DNA of 64,000 bases from NCBI RefSeq assembly GCF_026113935.1, contig NZ_JAPEUL010000012.1, positions 310,001-374,000 on the forward strand. Direction: 5' to 3'. Positions 19,159 to 28,185 of this stretch are shown here, in pieces. The notes under the pieces were generated by a model that saw only the letters and a program-made list of their open reading frames with translations, had not been told where the DNA came from and did not search any database. The translations under genes were made by a program, and so were the position numbers. Every line of letters starts with the position of its first letter. The first letter of the stretch is position 1. This DNA comes from Marinomonas rhodophyticola (GTDB taxonomy: Bacteria > Pseudomonadota > Gammaproteobacteria > Pseudomonadales > Marinomonadaceae).

Positions 19159-20187
19159 ATGAAGCATTCTGTATGTGTATTGGGTGGTGGTAGTTTTGGT
19201 ACGGCTTTGGCGAATATTATGGCGAAAAATGGCCATCAGGTGAGCCAGTGGATGCGTAATGAAGAGCAGGTGGAAGAGATTAATTTAACCGGCTTGAATA
19301 GTCGTTATTTGCCTAATGCGCCTTTGCATCGAGAATTGTTAGCAACCAGTAATTTAGAGCAAGCCATTCGAGACAGTGATACTGTTTTTGTATCAATTCC
19401 GTCCAAATCTTTTGAACAAGTTGTGCAGCGCATTGAACCTTTGTTGACGGCAGATAAAATATTAATTAGCACCACAAAGGGATTTAATCCAAATCGTTTT
19501 GAACTTATGAGTGATGTTTTGCGTCGAAACCCTATAACGCAAAAGATTGGTGTTCTGAGTGGTCCGAATTTGGCGAAAGAAATAGCCGCAGGTCAAATGA
19601 CTGGAACAGTTATTGCCAGTGCGGACGATCAAGTTCGCCGTAGAGTGATTGAATTACTCAAATCCCCGACGTTTCGTGTATATGAAAACAAAGACAGTAA
19701 GGGGGTTGAATTAGCGGGCGCTCTAAAAAATATTTATGCGATTGTGTGTGGTCTTGCCAAAGCGCTCAATGTAGGGGAGAACACCATGTCGATGATTATG
19801 ACGCGCAGTCTGGCTGAGATGAGCCGATTTGCTGTGCATTTTGGTGCAAATCCAATGACGTTTCTCGGACTGGCAGGAATGGGGGATTTGATTGCGACTT
19901 GTACTTCGCCGTTGAGTCGAAACTATCGAGTAGGTTTTGCTATTGGTTCCGGTCATAATTTGGACGAAGCCGTTGGGGGACTTGGCGAGGTTGCTGAAGG
20001 GGTGAATACTTTAAAAATGGTGGTTGATGAAGCTCATAAGCATGGGCTCTATATGCCGCTTGCTGAGGGTTTGTCTAAATTATTGTTTGAAAATGCCCAG
20101 TTGGAGTCGTTGATTGGTTCAATGATGACGGGGGAGCAAAAATGGGATGTCGAATTTGCGACAAACGAGGAGAATGACAATGTCTAA
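19159..20187 (+). CDS. gpsA: NAD(P)H-dependent glycerol-3-phosphate dehydrogenase
   Basis: GpsA reduces dihydroxyacetone phosphate to sn-glycerol-3-phosphate, the backbone for phospholipids; plsX for the acyl side is at 25 kb. The 342-residue protein has the Rossmann motif GGGSFGTALA (8-17), FVSIPSK, LSGPNLAKEIA, the catalytic lysine region ELAGALKNIYAI, and GLAGMGDLIATC. The gene overlaps the next start by 8 bp, so it is coupled to the DUF4389 and sixA genes. Confidence 0.96.
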   Translation: MKHSVCVLGGGSFGTALANIMAKNGHQVSQWMRNEEQVEEINLTGLNSRYLPNAPLHRELLATSNLEQAIRDSDTVFVSIPSKSFEQVVQRIEPLLTADKILISTTKGFNPNRFELMSDVLRRNPITQKIGVLSGPNLAKEIAAGQMTGTVIASADDQVRRRVIELLKSPTFRVYENKDSKGVELAGALKNIYAIVCGLAKALNVGENTMSMIMTRSLAEMSRFAVHFGANPMTFLGLAGMGDLIATCTSPLSRNYRVGFAIGSGHNLDEAVGGLGEVAEGVNTLKMVVDEAHKHGLYMPLAEGLSKLLFENAQLESLIGSMMTGEQKWDVEFATNEENDNV

Positions 20188-20464
20188 GCCAGGTTATGCT
20201 GATCAAGGTTTTTGGTTTCGGGTAATTTTCATGTTGCTGTATTGGGTTGTGCTAAATATTGCGGTGACTGTGTTTGGTATTTTGCTGTTGCTAGTGAGCT
20301 TGGTCAAATTAGGTTCAAAACATGAGCCTATCATGCTGTCTTCTTGGCTAAACAGTGTTACCGCTTTTATTGGTCAAATATTTTCTTTTTTGTCTTTCCA
20401 GTCAGAAGAAAAGCCTTTTCCATTTCAACCTTGGCCCTCGGAAGGTGTGGATGAGGAAGCTTAA
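20180..20464 (+). CDS. DUF4389-family membrane protein
   Basis: A 94-residue protein with one clear hydrophobic region (RVIFMLLYWVVLNIAVTVFG, continuing to ILLLLVSLV), probably two short membrane passes, and a Pro-rich acidic tail ending GVDEEA. I use ATG 20180, spaced 8 bp from GAGGAG; the ATG at 20174 is too close to that site. DUF4389 proteins of this size often sit between gpsA and sixA in related bacteria. The function is unknown. The start is inside gpsA and the end overlaps sixA by 14 bp. Confidence 0.75.
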   Translation: MSKPGYADQGFWFRVIFMLLYWVVLNIAVTVFGILLLLVSLVKLGSKHEPIMLSSWLNSVTAFIGQIFSFLSFQSEEKPFPFQPWPSEGVDEEA

Positions 20465-20929
20465 GCGTCTCTATGTTTTACGCCACGGCAATGCCCAGCC
20501 ATATGGTTATGCTCATGATGAAAGTCGTGAGCTTACTGAGCTTGGAGTGGCTGAGGTAAAAATGGCGGCACAAGCATTTCGTGAACGAGGTGAGGCAATT
20601 GATGTGGTTTTCGTGAGTCCTTATGTTCGGACCAGCAAACGGCAAAGACTTTTTTAGCCAGTCTAGATACTTCGGTTGAAATGAAAGATTGCCCTTTCAT
20701 TACTCCTAATGGCCAAAAAATTGATGTGGCGTTATGGTTAAATGATCTGCCTTATGAGTCAATTTTATTGGTTACGCACCAACCGTTTTCTCATCAATTT
20801 GTGGATTATTTGGTGGATCAGCCTTTACCTATCAATTTCGCTATGACTACTGGGACTTTGGCCTCGGTTGAAGGGGAGTTATTTGCTGGGGCCTGTTGCC
20901 AATTTCGTTGGTGTTTTTCGCCATCATGA
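20451..20929 (+). CDS. sixA: Phosphohistidine phosphatase SixA (one frameshift in this sequence)
   Basis: SixA removes phosphate from histidine in phosphotransfer proteins. It belongs to the histidine phosphatase superfamily: LRHG with catalytic H12, later SPYVRT, and a second histidine in LLVTHQPF. The frame breaks at about 20632 (CGGACCAGC), where one more C restores VRTQQTAKTFLASLDTSV. Restored length is about 159 residues, as in E. coli (161). The gene starts inside the end of the DUF4389 gene, so the three genes gpsA-DUF4389-sixA form a tight operon. Confidence 0.9.
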
Positions 20930-20968
20930 ATGATTGAAGTAAATTTTTTGGATTGGTAAAGAGCAAAT

Positions 20969-21832
20969 ATGGGAAATGATATTGTTTATAAGCTTGCGCA
21001 CACGGAAATAGCTGGGTTGCAGTGGCTGCCTAAAAATTCATCCGCTTTTAAAGTTTTGTCCTTGCATGGCTGGCTTGATAACGCAGCGAGCTTTTCTAAT
21101 TTGTCTCCTCATTTGTCTGATTTCTCCCATATCGCGTTAGATCTCGCAGGGCATGGTCTGTCTTTGCATCGGCCAGCAGGAAGTTTTTATCACCTGTGGG
21201 ATTATGTTTTAGATGTGGTGTCTATATTGAACCAGTCTAAACAGAGCGTGTGGTTAATCGGGCACAGTATGGGAGGGGCGGTAGCGATGTTGGTCGCGGC
21301 CATTGCGCCAGACAAAGTCCGAGGCCTAATTGTGTTAGATAATATGGGGCCTTTGACGGGAACACCTGCTGATCGTGTAGTGACGTTGCAAAGGGCTGTC
21401 AATAAAATGGCTAAATTTCGTTTAGGCAGAGAAACCAGCTATCTAACGAAAGAGGACATGGTGCTTGCGCGAATGGAGGGTTTTACCCAGCTGTCTAAAT
21501 CGGCTTCGAAAATTTTGGTAGATCGTGGTGCTAAACAAAATGTGGACGATGCCTGGGTGTGGCGACACGATGCTAAACTGACGTTTCCGTCCCCATTTCG
21601 CATGGATGAAGAGGGTGTTGAGGCTTTCATTCAAGAGATTAAGTGTCCTACCTTAGCTCTGGTTGCTAAGTCTGGTATTTATCAAAATGATCGCAACCTA
21701 GTTGAAAAGCGTGCGGCTCAGTTTCCATGGATAAAGCTCAAATGGCTTGACGGTAATCATCATTTTCACCTCGAACCTGAAACATGTTTTGCTGTTGCGA
21801 CGGAAATTCATCGATTTATCGATCTAAATTAA
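20969..21832 (+). CDS. Alpha/beta-fold hydrolase
   Basis: A 287-residue cytoplasmic serine hydrolase. The oxyanion-hole motif is LHGWLDNAAS (residues 32-41), the nucleophile elbow is GHSMGG with S100, and the catalytic histidine is in DGNHHFHLE near the C-terminus. HGWLDN is typical of the serine-hydrolase-like (SERHL) group of these enzymes. The substrate cannot be told from sequence. It lies between sixA and a secreted DUF4892 protein gene, all on the same strand with short gaps. Confidence 0.85.
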   Translation: MGNDIVYKLAHTEIAGLQWLPKNSSAFKVLSLHGWLDNAASFSNLSPHLSDFSHIALDLAGHGLSLHRPAGSFYHLWDYVLDVVSILNQSKQSVWLIGHSMGGAVAMLVAAIAPDKVRGLIVLDNMGPLTGTPADRVVTLQRAVNKMAKFRLGRETSYLTKEDMVLARMEGFTQLSKSASKILVDRGAKQNVDDAWVWRHDAKLTFPSPFRMDEEGVEAFIQEIKCPTLALVAKSGIYQNDRNLVEKRAAQFPWIKLKWLDGNHHFHLEPETCFAVATEIHRFIDLN

Positions 21833-21899
21833 TAGGGTGTCTTTGTTGTTTGGTATTGTGCAAAGTTATCCATCCCGGATTGGGTGAAAGGAAGGTTAT

Positions 21900-22697
21900 A
21901 TGCTTACGTTACGTGTGGTGTCATTTTCTTTATTGGCTTTTTTTAGTGGCTTCTCGACGGCTGGGATTTTAGGGATAGAGCCATACCGAGATGCTCAGTT
22001 GGTGAAGAGTAACTCGCAAACAGGGCAGTTTACTGAAATACCGCTTGGCAAAATAAGTCGCGCCGGAAGCGGTTGGGAGCCAGAGAGTGTTGAGCGGGTG
22101 GAAGGTGATCTTTTCTCATCACTCTATAAGATTCATCGTAATGCGGTGTTGTCTGATGTTTATGCACACTACCGCACACAAATGGCGGTTGATGGTCGAA
22201 TGGTCTTATTTGAGTGCGATAGTCGTAGCTGTGGTAGCAGTAATGCATGGGCGAATAACTTTTTCGGTGACTACCTTCTTTATGGCCCAGATCAAAGTCA
22301 ATTTTTGTTAGTGGTCAAAAATCCACAAGATATTTATCAAGTCTTGTACATAAACCGTCGTGGTGCTGGCGATGTCATGGTTCGCTTGGATGAAGTGAAG
22401 TCGGCGCGAGCAAACGGAACTGAATTTGAGATAGTGGCTCAAATGGACGTTCAAGATATCCCCAGGATACGACGCTTTGTTAGTGCATTATCGGCTGATC
22501 AAAACTTAGTCGGTTTTGTGACGAGTCAAAAAACCGCTGGATTGAGTGCGCTTGAGTCTGGTGATCAACTTATTTCTATTATGCAAGCGGGTTTAGGGGA
22601 TAGGTTTAAGGATAGGGTTCGTTTTGTTAATTTGGCGGATTTAGGTCGTGAATCACTTGGTATTAATCGTGTGTCCTTTGTTTATGTACGTCCATAG
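21900..22697 (+). CDS. DUF4892-domain periplasmic protein
   Basis: A 265-residue protein with a signal peptide (LRVVSFSLLAFFSGFSTAG, cut near residue 22). The body has the DUF4892 pattern: an early IEPYRDA, then FECDSRSCGSSNAWANN with two cysteines that could form a disulfide, and FGDYLLYGPDQSQF. The C-terminal half resembles an OmpA-like peptidoglycan-binding layout only weakly. The function is unknown. The patatin gene starts about 9 bp after its stop, so the two are probably translated together. Confidence 0.8.
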   Translation: MLTLRVVSFSLLAFFSGFSTAGILGIEPYRDAQLVKSNSQTGQFTEIPLGKISRAGSGWEPESVERVEGDLFSSLYKIHRNAVLSDVYAHYRTQMAVDGRMVLFECDSRSCGSSNAWANNFFGDYLLYGPDQSQFLLVVKNPQDIYQVLYINRRGAGDVMVRLDEVKSARANGTEFEIVAQMDVQDIPRIRRFVSALSADQNLVGFVTSQKTAGLSALESGDQLISIMQAGLGDRFKDRVRFVNLADLGRESLGINRVSFVYVRP

Positions 22698-22706
22698 GGG
22701 GTATTG

Positions 22707-23630
22707 GTGAACTCGAAAAAAACAGTTGCTCTGATATTGGGTAGTGGAGCAGCGCGTGGTCATGCGCATATTGGTGTTATTCAGGCCATTGAAGAGCGCG
22801 GCTATGAGATTATTAGTATTTCGGGTTGCTCGATTGGCGCTATCGTCGGCGGTGTTTTTGCGGCAGGTAAACTGCCTGAGTATCGTGAGTGGGCTGAATC
22901 GTTAGATCGGGTGAGTGTGTTGCGTTTGTTGGATATGTCCTTTTTGAATGGTGGTTACATAAAGGGCGACCGTTTCTTTGAAAAGGTCCAAAGTATGATA
23001 GGAACGCCTGTGATTGAGTCTTTGCCGATAGACTACACGTCTGTTGCGGTCGATTTGTTGAATCAAAAAGAGTTTTGGTTTCAGCGAGGAGATCTGATCA
23101 GTGCAATGCGGGCCTCATCCGCCATTCCTTCGATAGTGTCGCCTGTGCCGTTAAATGGTCGAATGTACGTTGATGGTGGGGTATTGAATCCGCTGCCTAT
23201 TATCCCTTCTGTGCCTGCTGGAGCGGATTATATTATTGCGGTGGATCTGAATGGGCCAGCGGAAGGTATGTTAGAAGACGCGCCTGAGGCAACGTCTAGT
23301 GCGCCTGCTTGGTGGTTGAACGCGAAAGGTTTTTTTGTAAAAGAAAAAGGCGACGATTTGGAGGAAAAGCCCAAGTATTCACCTGAAAGCTGGGGGCGTC
23401 TTCAAACAATTAATATGATGTTTGAAACCATGCAGGAGTCCCTTACGCAATACAAGTTGGCTGGCTACCCGCCTGACTTGCTTATTTCTATGCCAAAAGA
23501 TATTTCAGGCTTTTATGAGTTTTGGCGGGCAAAGGAGTTGATTGATTTTGGTTACGAAGTGGCTCTCAAGGCGATTGACGGTTTGGAATCGCCGACGTCG
23601 AGTTATTTTTCATTTCCAAAAGGGTATTAA
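22707..23630 (+). CDS. Patatin-like phospholipase (RssA type)
   Basis: A Ser-Asp dyad lipid acyl hydrolase of about 307 residues. The anion hole is LGSGAARGHAHIG, the nucleophile is in GCSIGA, and the aspartate is in VDGGVLNPLP. I use GTG 22707, 8 bp from the AGGGGG site; TTG 22704 in the same frame is also possible. The N-terminal layout is that of RssA/NTE-like bacterial patatins, cytoplasmic or membrane associated. It follows the DUF4892 gene directly and its 3' end overlaps the convergent yceF by 4 bp. Confidence 0.88.
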   Translation: MNSKKTVALILGSGAARGHAHIGVIQAIEERGYEIISISGCSIGAIVGGVFAAGKLPEYREWAESLDRVSVLRLLDMSFLNGGYIKGDRFFEKVQSMIGTPVIESLPIDYTSVAVDLLNQKEFWFQRGDLISAMRASSAIPSIVSPVPLNGRMYVDGGVLNPLPIIPSVPAGADYIIAVDLNGPAEGMLEDAPEATSSAPAWWLNAKGFFVKEKGDDLEEKPKYSPESWGRLQTINMMFETMQESLTQYKLAGYPPDLLISMPKDISGFYEFWRAKELIDFGYEVALKAIDGLESPTSSYFSFPKGY

Positions 23631-24256
23631 CGGTCTTTACGCCATTTAGTCTTTAGCCTATTGGGTTGATGTCGAGTCTCACGCAACAGACGTGAGAGTG
23701 ATATCAATGGCAACCCAATAAGGCTGTTAGGGTCGTCTCCTTCCATTTTATCGAATAAGCAGACACCTAGGCCTTCACATTTAAAGCTTCCAGCGCAATC
23801 AAGTGGTTGCTCAAGTAAAACGTATTGGCGAATTTCATTGAGAGTAAGCGTTCTAAAATAAACGTGATATTCGCTTAGTGTATATTGATACGACTGGTCT
23901 TGTTGATTAAATACGCATAACCCTGTTAGGAAACTGACTTTTTTACCGCTAAAACGACTTAGTTGACTTATCGCATTGTCTACGGTGTGAGGTTTGCCTA
24001 AAATTTTATTATTTAAAACGGCCACTTGATCAGAGGTGATAATGATCCCATTGGGTGTGTGATCCGTCCCCCGTCGTTCACGGTCCACAGCAAACGCTTT
24101 GGCAATGCTTAGGCGCTTGACTAAATCAACAGCAGATTCTGGGTGTAACGGGGTTTCGTCAATGTTGGGGGAGTGGCATTCAAAGGGGACGCCTAAGCGT
24201 TTGAGAAGGTCTTTTCGGTAGGGTGAGGAGGACCCTAATATGAGTTTATTTGGCAT
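23627..24256 (-). CDS. yceF: Maf-family nucleotide pyrophosphatase (YceF type)
   Basis: A house-cleaning pyrophosphatase that hydrolyses modified nucleoside triphosphates; the YceF group prefers m7GTP. The 209-residue protein shows LILGSSSPYRKDLLKRLG, the DETP motif (NIDETPLHPES), TSDQVAVL, GKP and FLTGLCVF, all in the family order. The QVAVL motif and neighbourhood (divergent from yceD-rpmF, as in E. coli) point to YceF rather than YhdE. The C-terminus carries about 15 extra basic residues. Confidence 0.9.
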   Translation of the reverse strand: MPNKLILGSSSPYRKDLLKRLGVPFECHSPNIDETPLHPESAVDLVKRLSIAKAFAVDRERRGTDHTPNGIIITSDQVAVLNNKILGKPHTVDNAISQLSRFSGKKVSFLTGLCVFNQQDQSYQYTLSEYHVYFRTLTLNEIRQYVLLEQPLDCAGSFKCEGLGVCLFDKMEGDDPNSLIGLPLISLSRLLRETRHQPNRLKTKWRKDR

Positions 24257-24355
24257 TGTTTTTTCATCGTTTTAATAAAATGAGAGTGTATTTTACTTTT
24301 TTTTGCTTCCATTGGCGTAAAAAAGAGAAAAAAGTGCTTTAAGGGCAGTTAGACT

Positions 24356-24384
24356 TTGACAAAATGGGTCCTTAGCAATATTAT
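24356..24384 (+). promoter_or_regulatory. Sigma-70 promoter of yceD-rpmF-plsX-fabDG
   Basis: TTGACA (24356-24361), exactly 17 bp, TATTAT (24379-24384). This is the best match to consensus in the window. The expected transcription start (about 24390-24392) is next to the yceD ATG at 24393, so the mRNA would have almost no leader. Confidence 0.75.
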
Positions 24385-24392
24385 CCCCCGCC

Positions 24393-24914
24393 ATGTTGAA
24401 TGATACGTTACCTAAATATTTTGACCCTCGAAAATACGCAAGCAATGAGCAAGCGTTCGAAGGGTACTTGCCCCTTAATGAATTTAAGGAGCTTTGTGCT
24501 ATATTAGCCTCTGATGAGGGTAATGCTTTTATTCATCTAGACTTTAGAGTTGATGAGGATAGGCGTTACATTGCTACTGGATTATTAACCGCTCAAGTAC
24601 AAGTTGTTTGTCAGCGTTGTATGGGAGCCGTTACACATGATCTAGCGTTGGATTTATCCTTGGGGTTCGTCTACGACGAAGACCATGCGAAAAACCTACC
24701 GTACAATTACGATCCTGTTGTCATGACCGATGGTGAAGTAATTTTAGCAGATATGGTAGAGCAAGAAATTATACTTGCCTTACCCATTGTCGCTTATCAC
24801 GAAGAAAGTGGTTGCAACCCAACAGCTGTAAAGTATGCCTCGTCTACCGATGACGCACCGGATGACGAAAAACCGAATCCATTTAGTATATTGGCCCAAT
24901 TAAAGGCCAAGTAA
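24393..24914 (+). CDS. yceD: YceD family protein (DUF177), 23S rRNA accumulation protein
   Basis: YceD is needed for normal 23S rRNA levels and is nearly always next to rpmF. The 173-residue protein begins [16 protein letters not shown] and has the family cysteine pair CQRC and the motif [12 protein letters not shown], with [11 protein letters not shown] at the C-terminus. No Shine-Dalgarno lies before the ATG (TATCCCCCGCC). The promoter at 24356-24384 places transcription start within a few bases, which suggests leaderless translation. rpmF follows after 17 bp. Confidence 0.92.
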   Translation: MLNDTLPKYFDPRKYASNEQAFEGYLPLNEFKELCAILASDEGNAFIHLDFRVDEDRRYIATGLLTAQVQVVCQRCMGAVTHDLALDLSLGFVYDEDHAKNLPYNYDPVVMTDGEVILADMVEQEIILALPIVAYHEESGCNPTAVKYASSTDDAPDDEKPNPFSILAQLKAK

Positions 24915-24931
24915 AGTTAGGAGCTCCAAAA

Positions 24932-25111
24932 ATGGCAGTACAAAAAAGTAAAGTAACTCGTTCACGTCGCGGCCAGCGCCGTTCTCACGATGCTTTGACT
25001 GGTCCAACTCTTTCTGTAGAAAAGACTACTGGTGAGATTCACCGTCGTCACCACATTTCTGCTGATGGTTTCTACCGTGGTCGTCAAGTTATCACCCCTA
25101 AAGGTGAGTAA
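24932..25111 (+). CDS. rpmF: 50S ribosomal protein bL32
   Basis: A short basic protein of 59 residues: [20 protein letters not shown], then the [20 protein letters not shown] segment and GFYRGRQVI. This is bL32 without the zinc-binding cysteines (the Cys-minus form common in gammaproteobacteria). The ribosome site AGGAG is 9 bp upstream. It sits between yceD and plsX as in most proteobacteria. The C-terminus ends TPKGE. Confidence 0.97.
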   Translation: MAVQKSKVTRSRRGQRRSHDALTGPTLSVEKTTGEIHRRHHISADGFYRGRQVITPKGE

Positions 25112-25122
25112 CTAAGATACCC

Positions 25123-26079
25123 ATGATCAGGGTAGCTTTAGACGCTATGGGCGGGGACTTAGGTCCCCGCATTGCATTTGACGGTGCAATAGAGATTCTT
25201 TCTCGCCATGAAGATGTCGTCATTACTGTGTATTATTCCCCTCATTCTGGTTTGGATCTTCCTAAGCCTCATAAACGTTTGTCTTTGATTGCTTGCTCCG
25301 ATGTGATTGATGGAGATGAAGAAATTGTTTTGTCTTTATTTCGTCGTCGCAATAGTACGCTTTACCAATCTTTGAATGCCTTAGTGAATAGGTCTTCGGA
25401 TGTTGTTGTCACCTTAGGCAATACAGGTGCTATGGTGGCGCTTGCTCGTCATTTGTTGGGGGTGTTGCGTCCTAAACTTTATCCGGCTTTAATTAGAGAA
25501 CTTTATTCTAATCCACTTCGATGTTTGGTGGATTTGGGAGCGAATGTTCATTGTCCGCCATCTATGTTAGTAGGTTTTGCTGAGCTTGGTGCAGCGTATG
25601 TTGAAGCTTTGAGTGGTGAGGCTCCAAAAGTTGGTCTGTTGAACGTCGGTGTTGAAAGCTCTAAGGGGAGTGCGGTTATTCGAGAGACAAATAGGCTTTT
25701 AGCCAGTAAAGTGTGGCCGACTTATCTTGGGTATGCGGAAGGCACAGAGCTATTTGAAGGGGAGAAAAATGTCATTGTTTGCGATGGCATGGTTGGGAAT
25801 GCCGTATTAAAGGCATCTGAGGGTCTGCTTTCCTTTATGATGAACAAATTTAAAAAAGCAGAAGGGGCGTCCTCGTTATTTGAGACTTTTTACCAAACTG
25901 AGCGTAGGCATGGGGCCTGCCTTGTGGGTGTGCGTGGCAATTTGGTAAAGGGTCATGGTCGTTCTGATTTGCCGGCTATGGTAGGCGCGATAGAATATGG
26001 TATCGATATTGCGCGAGCGAATTTGTATTCAGCGATTGAAACGCGTCTTTGTAATGAAGCTTTAGAGTCAGGAGATTAA
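25123..26079 (+). CDS. plsX: Phosphate acyltransferase PlsX
   Basis: PlsX turns acyl-ACP into acyl phosphate, the donor for the first glycerol-phosphate acylation. The 318-residue protein starts VALDAMGGDLGP, then shows VTLGNTGAMVALA, LVDLGANVHCPP, GLLNVGVESSKGS and VCDGMVGNAVLKASEG, all family landmarks. E. coli PlsX is 356 residues; this one is shorter at several loops but keeps the core. The stop (26077-26079) abuts the fabD start with no gap. fabH, which separates plsX and fabD in E. coli, is absent here. Confidence 0.93.
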   Translation: MIRVALDAMGGDLGPRIAFDGAIEILSRHEDVVITVYYSPHSGLDLPKPHKRLSLIACSDVIDGDEEIVLSLFRRRNSTLYQSLNALVNRSSDVVVTLGNTGAMVALARHLLGVLRPKLYPALIRELYSNPLRCLVDLGANVHCPPSMLVGFAELGAAYVEALSGEAPKVGLLNVGVESSKGSAVIRETNRLLASKVWPTYLGYAEGTELFEGEKNVIVCDGMVGNAVLKASEGLLSFMMNKFKKAEGASSLFETFYQTERRHGACLVGVRGNLVKGHGRSDLPAMVGAIEYGIDIARANLYSAIETRLCNEALESGD

Positions 26080-27003
26080 ATGAGCAGTAAATTAGCTTTT
26101 GTTTTTCCAGGGCAAGGTTCTCAGCAATTGGGAATGTTGGCGGATTTGGCAGAAAAACATGATGTAATAGAGCAAACGTTCGCACAGGCATCTGCTGTGC
26201 TTGGTTACGATTTGTGGGATCTTGTGCAAAACGACGCAGAGAAATTGAGCCAAACAGACAAAACACAGCCTGCGCTTTTGACCGCAAGTGTTGCTTTGTG
26301 GCGTTTGTGGGAGCAGCAGGGTGGTGAAAAGCCTGCGTATGTTGCTGGCCACAGTCTTGGAGAATATTCTGCTTTAGTGTGTGCGGGCGTAATAGCGTTT
26401 ACTGATGCTGTAGAACTTGTTAAATTACGCGGTGAATACATGCAGCAAGCGGTGCCAGCAGGTGAAGGAGCAATGGCTGCAATTATTGGTCTGGACGATG
26501 ATAAGGTCGTGGCTGCATGCGACGCTGCGCCTGGGATCGTGAGTGCGGTCAATTTCAATTCTCCTGGTCAGGTGGTTATTGCTGGTCATGTTGCTGCGGT
26601 AGAAGCGGCTATGGTGAATTCGAAAGAAGCGGGTGCTAAACGAGCACTGCCGTTGCCTGTTAGTGTGCCTTCGCATTGCGAGTTAATGATTCCAGCGGGT
26701 AAAAAGTTGGCGGAAAAACTTGAAACAATTACGTTTCATTCGCCTTCTTGCACTTTGGTGCAAAATGTTACCGCTCAGGCAGTATCAGATCCTGCCGTGA
26801 TCAAAGCCAATCTTGTGTCTCAGTTGAGCGAGCCAGTATTGTGGACGCAATCCGTTATGTTGCTGGCTGAATTGGGTGTGACCTCTACAATAGAGTGTGG
26901 TCCTGGTAAAGTGCTTAGTGGCTTGAATAAACGCATTGTTAAAGGTTTGGAAACTGTTTCGCTTGGTGATCTAGCTGGCTTTGAAGCGGCTTTACCTGCG
27001 TAA
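26080..27003 (+). CDS. fabD: Malonyl-CoA:ACP transacylase FabD
   Basis: FabD moves malonyl from CoA to acyl carrier protein to feed chain elongation. The 307-residue protein has FPGQGSQ (9-15), the nucleophile S92 in GHSLGEYSAL, and the catalytic histidine in PVSVPSHCELM. Length is the same as E. coli FabD (309). It starts directly after the plsX stop and is followed by fabG after 58 bp, so it belongs to the yceD-rpmF-plsX operon. Confidence 0.97.
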   Translation: MSSKLAFVFPGQGSQQLGMLADLAEKHDVIEQTFAQASAVLGYDLWDLVQNDAEKLSQTDKTQPALLTASVALWRLWEQQGGEKPAYVAGHSLGEYSALVCAGVIAFTDAVELVKLRGEYMQQAVPAGEGAMAAIIGLDDDKVVAACDAAPGIVSAVNFNSPGQVVIAGHVAAVEAAMVNSKEAGAKRALPLPVSVPSHCELMIPAGKKLAEKLETITFHSPSCTLVQNVTAQAVSDPAVIKANLVSQLSEPVLWTQSVMLLAELGVTSTIECGPGKVLSGLNKRIVKGLETVSLGDLAGFEAALPA

Positions 27004-27061
27004 ATAGAGTTTTTATTTGTTCGAAAAGTATTCGATTCAAACTATATTGTTGGAGACAAGC

Positions 27062-27796
27062 ATGAGTCTTGAAGGAAAAGTGGCTCTGGTAACAGGCGCT
27101 ACTCGCGGTATTGGTAAAGCGATTGCTGTCGCTCTAGTTGAGCAAGGTGCGACTGTTATTGGTACAGCAACGAGTGAGTCTGGTGCGCAAAGTATTAGTG
27201 AATACCTTGGCGTTAATGGTAAAGGTTGGGTGCTAGATGTATCATCAAGCGAATCAGTTGATGTTGTTGTAAAAGAGATTACAGCAGAGTTTGGGGCGCC
27301 AACTATTTTGGTAAATAACGCGGGTATTACTCGTGATAACCTCATGATGCGGATGAAAGAAGAGGAGTGGGATCAAGTAGTAAATACGAATCTAACGTCT
27401 GTATTTCGTGTTACAAAAGCTTGCTTGCGCGGCATGACTAAAGCAAAGTTTGGCCGTGTTATTAGCATCAGCTCGGTTGTTGGCTCTATGGGCAACGGCG
27501 GGCAAACGAATTATTCTGCAGCAAAAGCAGGTCTAGAAGGTTTTAGCCGTTCTCTAGCAGCAGAAATTGCGTCTCGTGGTATCACAGTGAATTGTGTTGC
27601 ACCAGGGTTCATTGAAACCGACATGACTAAGGTCTTACCTGAGGAGCATAAAGCCAAATTGGTTGAAAAAGTGCCTTCATCACGACTTGGTCAACCAGAA
27701 GAAATTGCGGCGGCAGTCGCGTTTTTGGCGTCAAATGGCGCCGCTTACATCACCGGAGAGACATTACATGTCAATGGCGGTATGTATATGTCGTAA
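27062..27796 (+). CDS. fabG: 3-oxoacyl-ACP reductase FabG
   Basis: FabG carries out the NADPH-dependent first reduction in fatty acid elongation. I start at ATG 27062 (MSLEGKVALVTGATRGIG), 9 bp after TTGGAGA; the in-frame extension back to 27017 has no ribosome site. The protein is 244 residues, the same as E. coli FabG. It has the cofactor motif TGATRGIG (11-18), NNAGIT, the Ser-Tyr-Lys triad (SSVVGSMGN ... YSAAKAG), and the family end HVNGGMYM. Confidence 0.97.
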   Translation: MSLEGKVALVTGATRGIGKAIAVALVEQGATVIGTATSESGAQSISEYLGVNGKGWVLDVSSSESVDVVVKEITAEFGAPTILVNNAGITRDNLMMRMKEEEWDQVVNTNLTSVFRVTKACLRGMTKAKFGRVISISSVVGSMGNGGQTNYSAAKAGLEGFSRSLAAEIASRGITVNCVAPGFIETDMTKVLPEEHKAKLVEKVPSSRLGQPEEIAAAVAFLASNGAAYITGETLHVNGGMYMS

Positions 27797-27879
27797 TTTG
27801 AGTTGAATTTTATGTTTAATTCAACGAAAATACATCTCCGGTTCATGTCGAGAATCACGCCTTTTAGGTGATCGAATTT

Positions 27880-27885
27880 TATAAT
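27880..27885 (+). promoter_or_regulatory. Possible -10 box for acpP
   Basis: A perfect TATAAT sits in the 130-bp fabG-acpP gap, 43 bp before the acpP start. The -35 region (ACGCCT at 17 bp) is poor. A separate acpP promoter is common in this cluster. Confidence 0.4.
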
Positions 27886-27927
27886 ATGCTCACACTGAGC
27901 TGTTAATGAGTAGAGTAGGAACTTCTA

Positions 27928-28161
27928 ATGAGTAGCATTGAAGAACGCGTTAAAAAAATCGTTTGTGAACAACTAGGCGTTAAAGAAGAAGATGTTGTTG
28001 CTTCAGCATCTTTTGTTGATGACCTAGGTGCAGATTCCCTAGATACAGTTGAGCTTGTAATGGCTCTTGAAGAGGAATTTGATACTGAAATTCCTGATGA
28101 AGAAGCTGAAAAAATCACTACCGTACAAGCAGCGAACGACTACATCAACGCTAACTTGTAA
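27928..28161 (+). CDS. acpP: Acyl carrier protein
   Basis: The carrier of growing fatty acyl chains. The 77-residue acidic protein has [18 protein letters not shown] with S37, the site for the 4'-phosphopantetheine arm, and the usual helices. The C-terminal [14 protein letters not shown] is standard. A strong hairpin with T-run (28186-28217) follows 24 bp after the stop, so much acpP mRNA probably ends before fabF, as expected for a gene needed in large amounts. Confidence 0.98.
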   Translation: MSSIEERVKKIVCEQLGVKEEDVVASASFVDDLGADSLDTVELVMALEEEFDTEIPDEEAEKITTVQAANDYINANL

Positions 28162-28185
28162 TATATTGGTGAACTGAGTTTTCCG

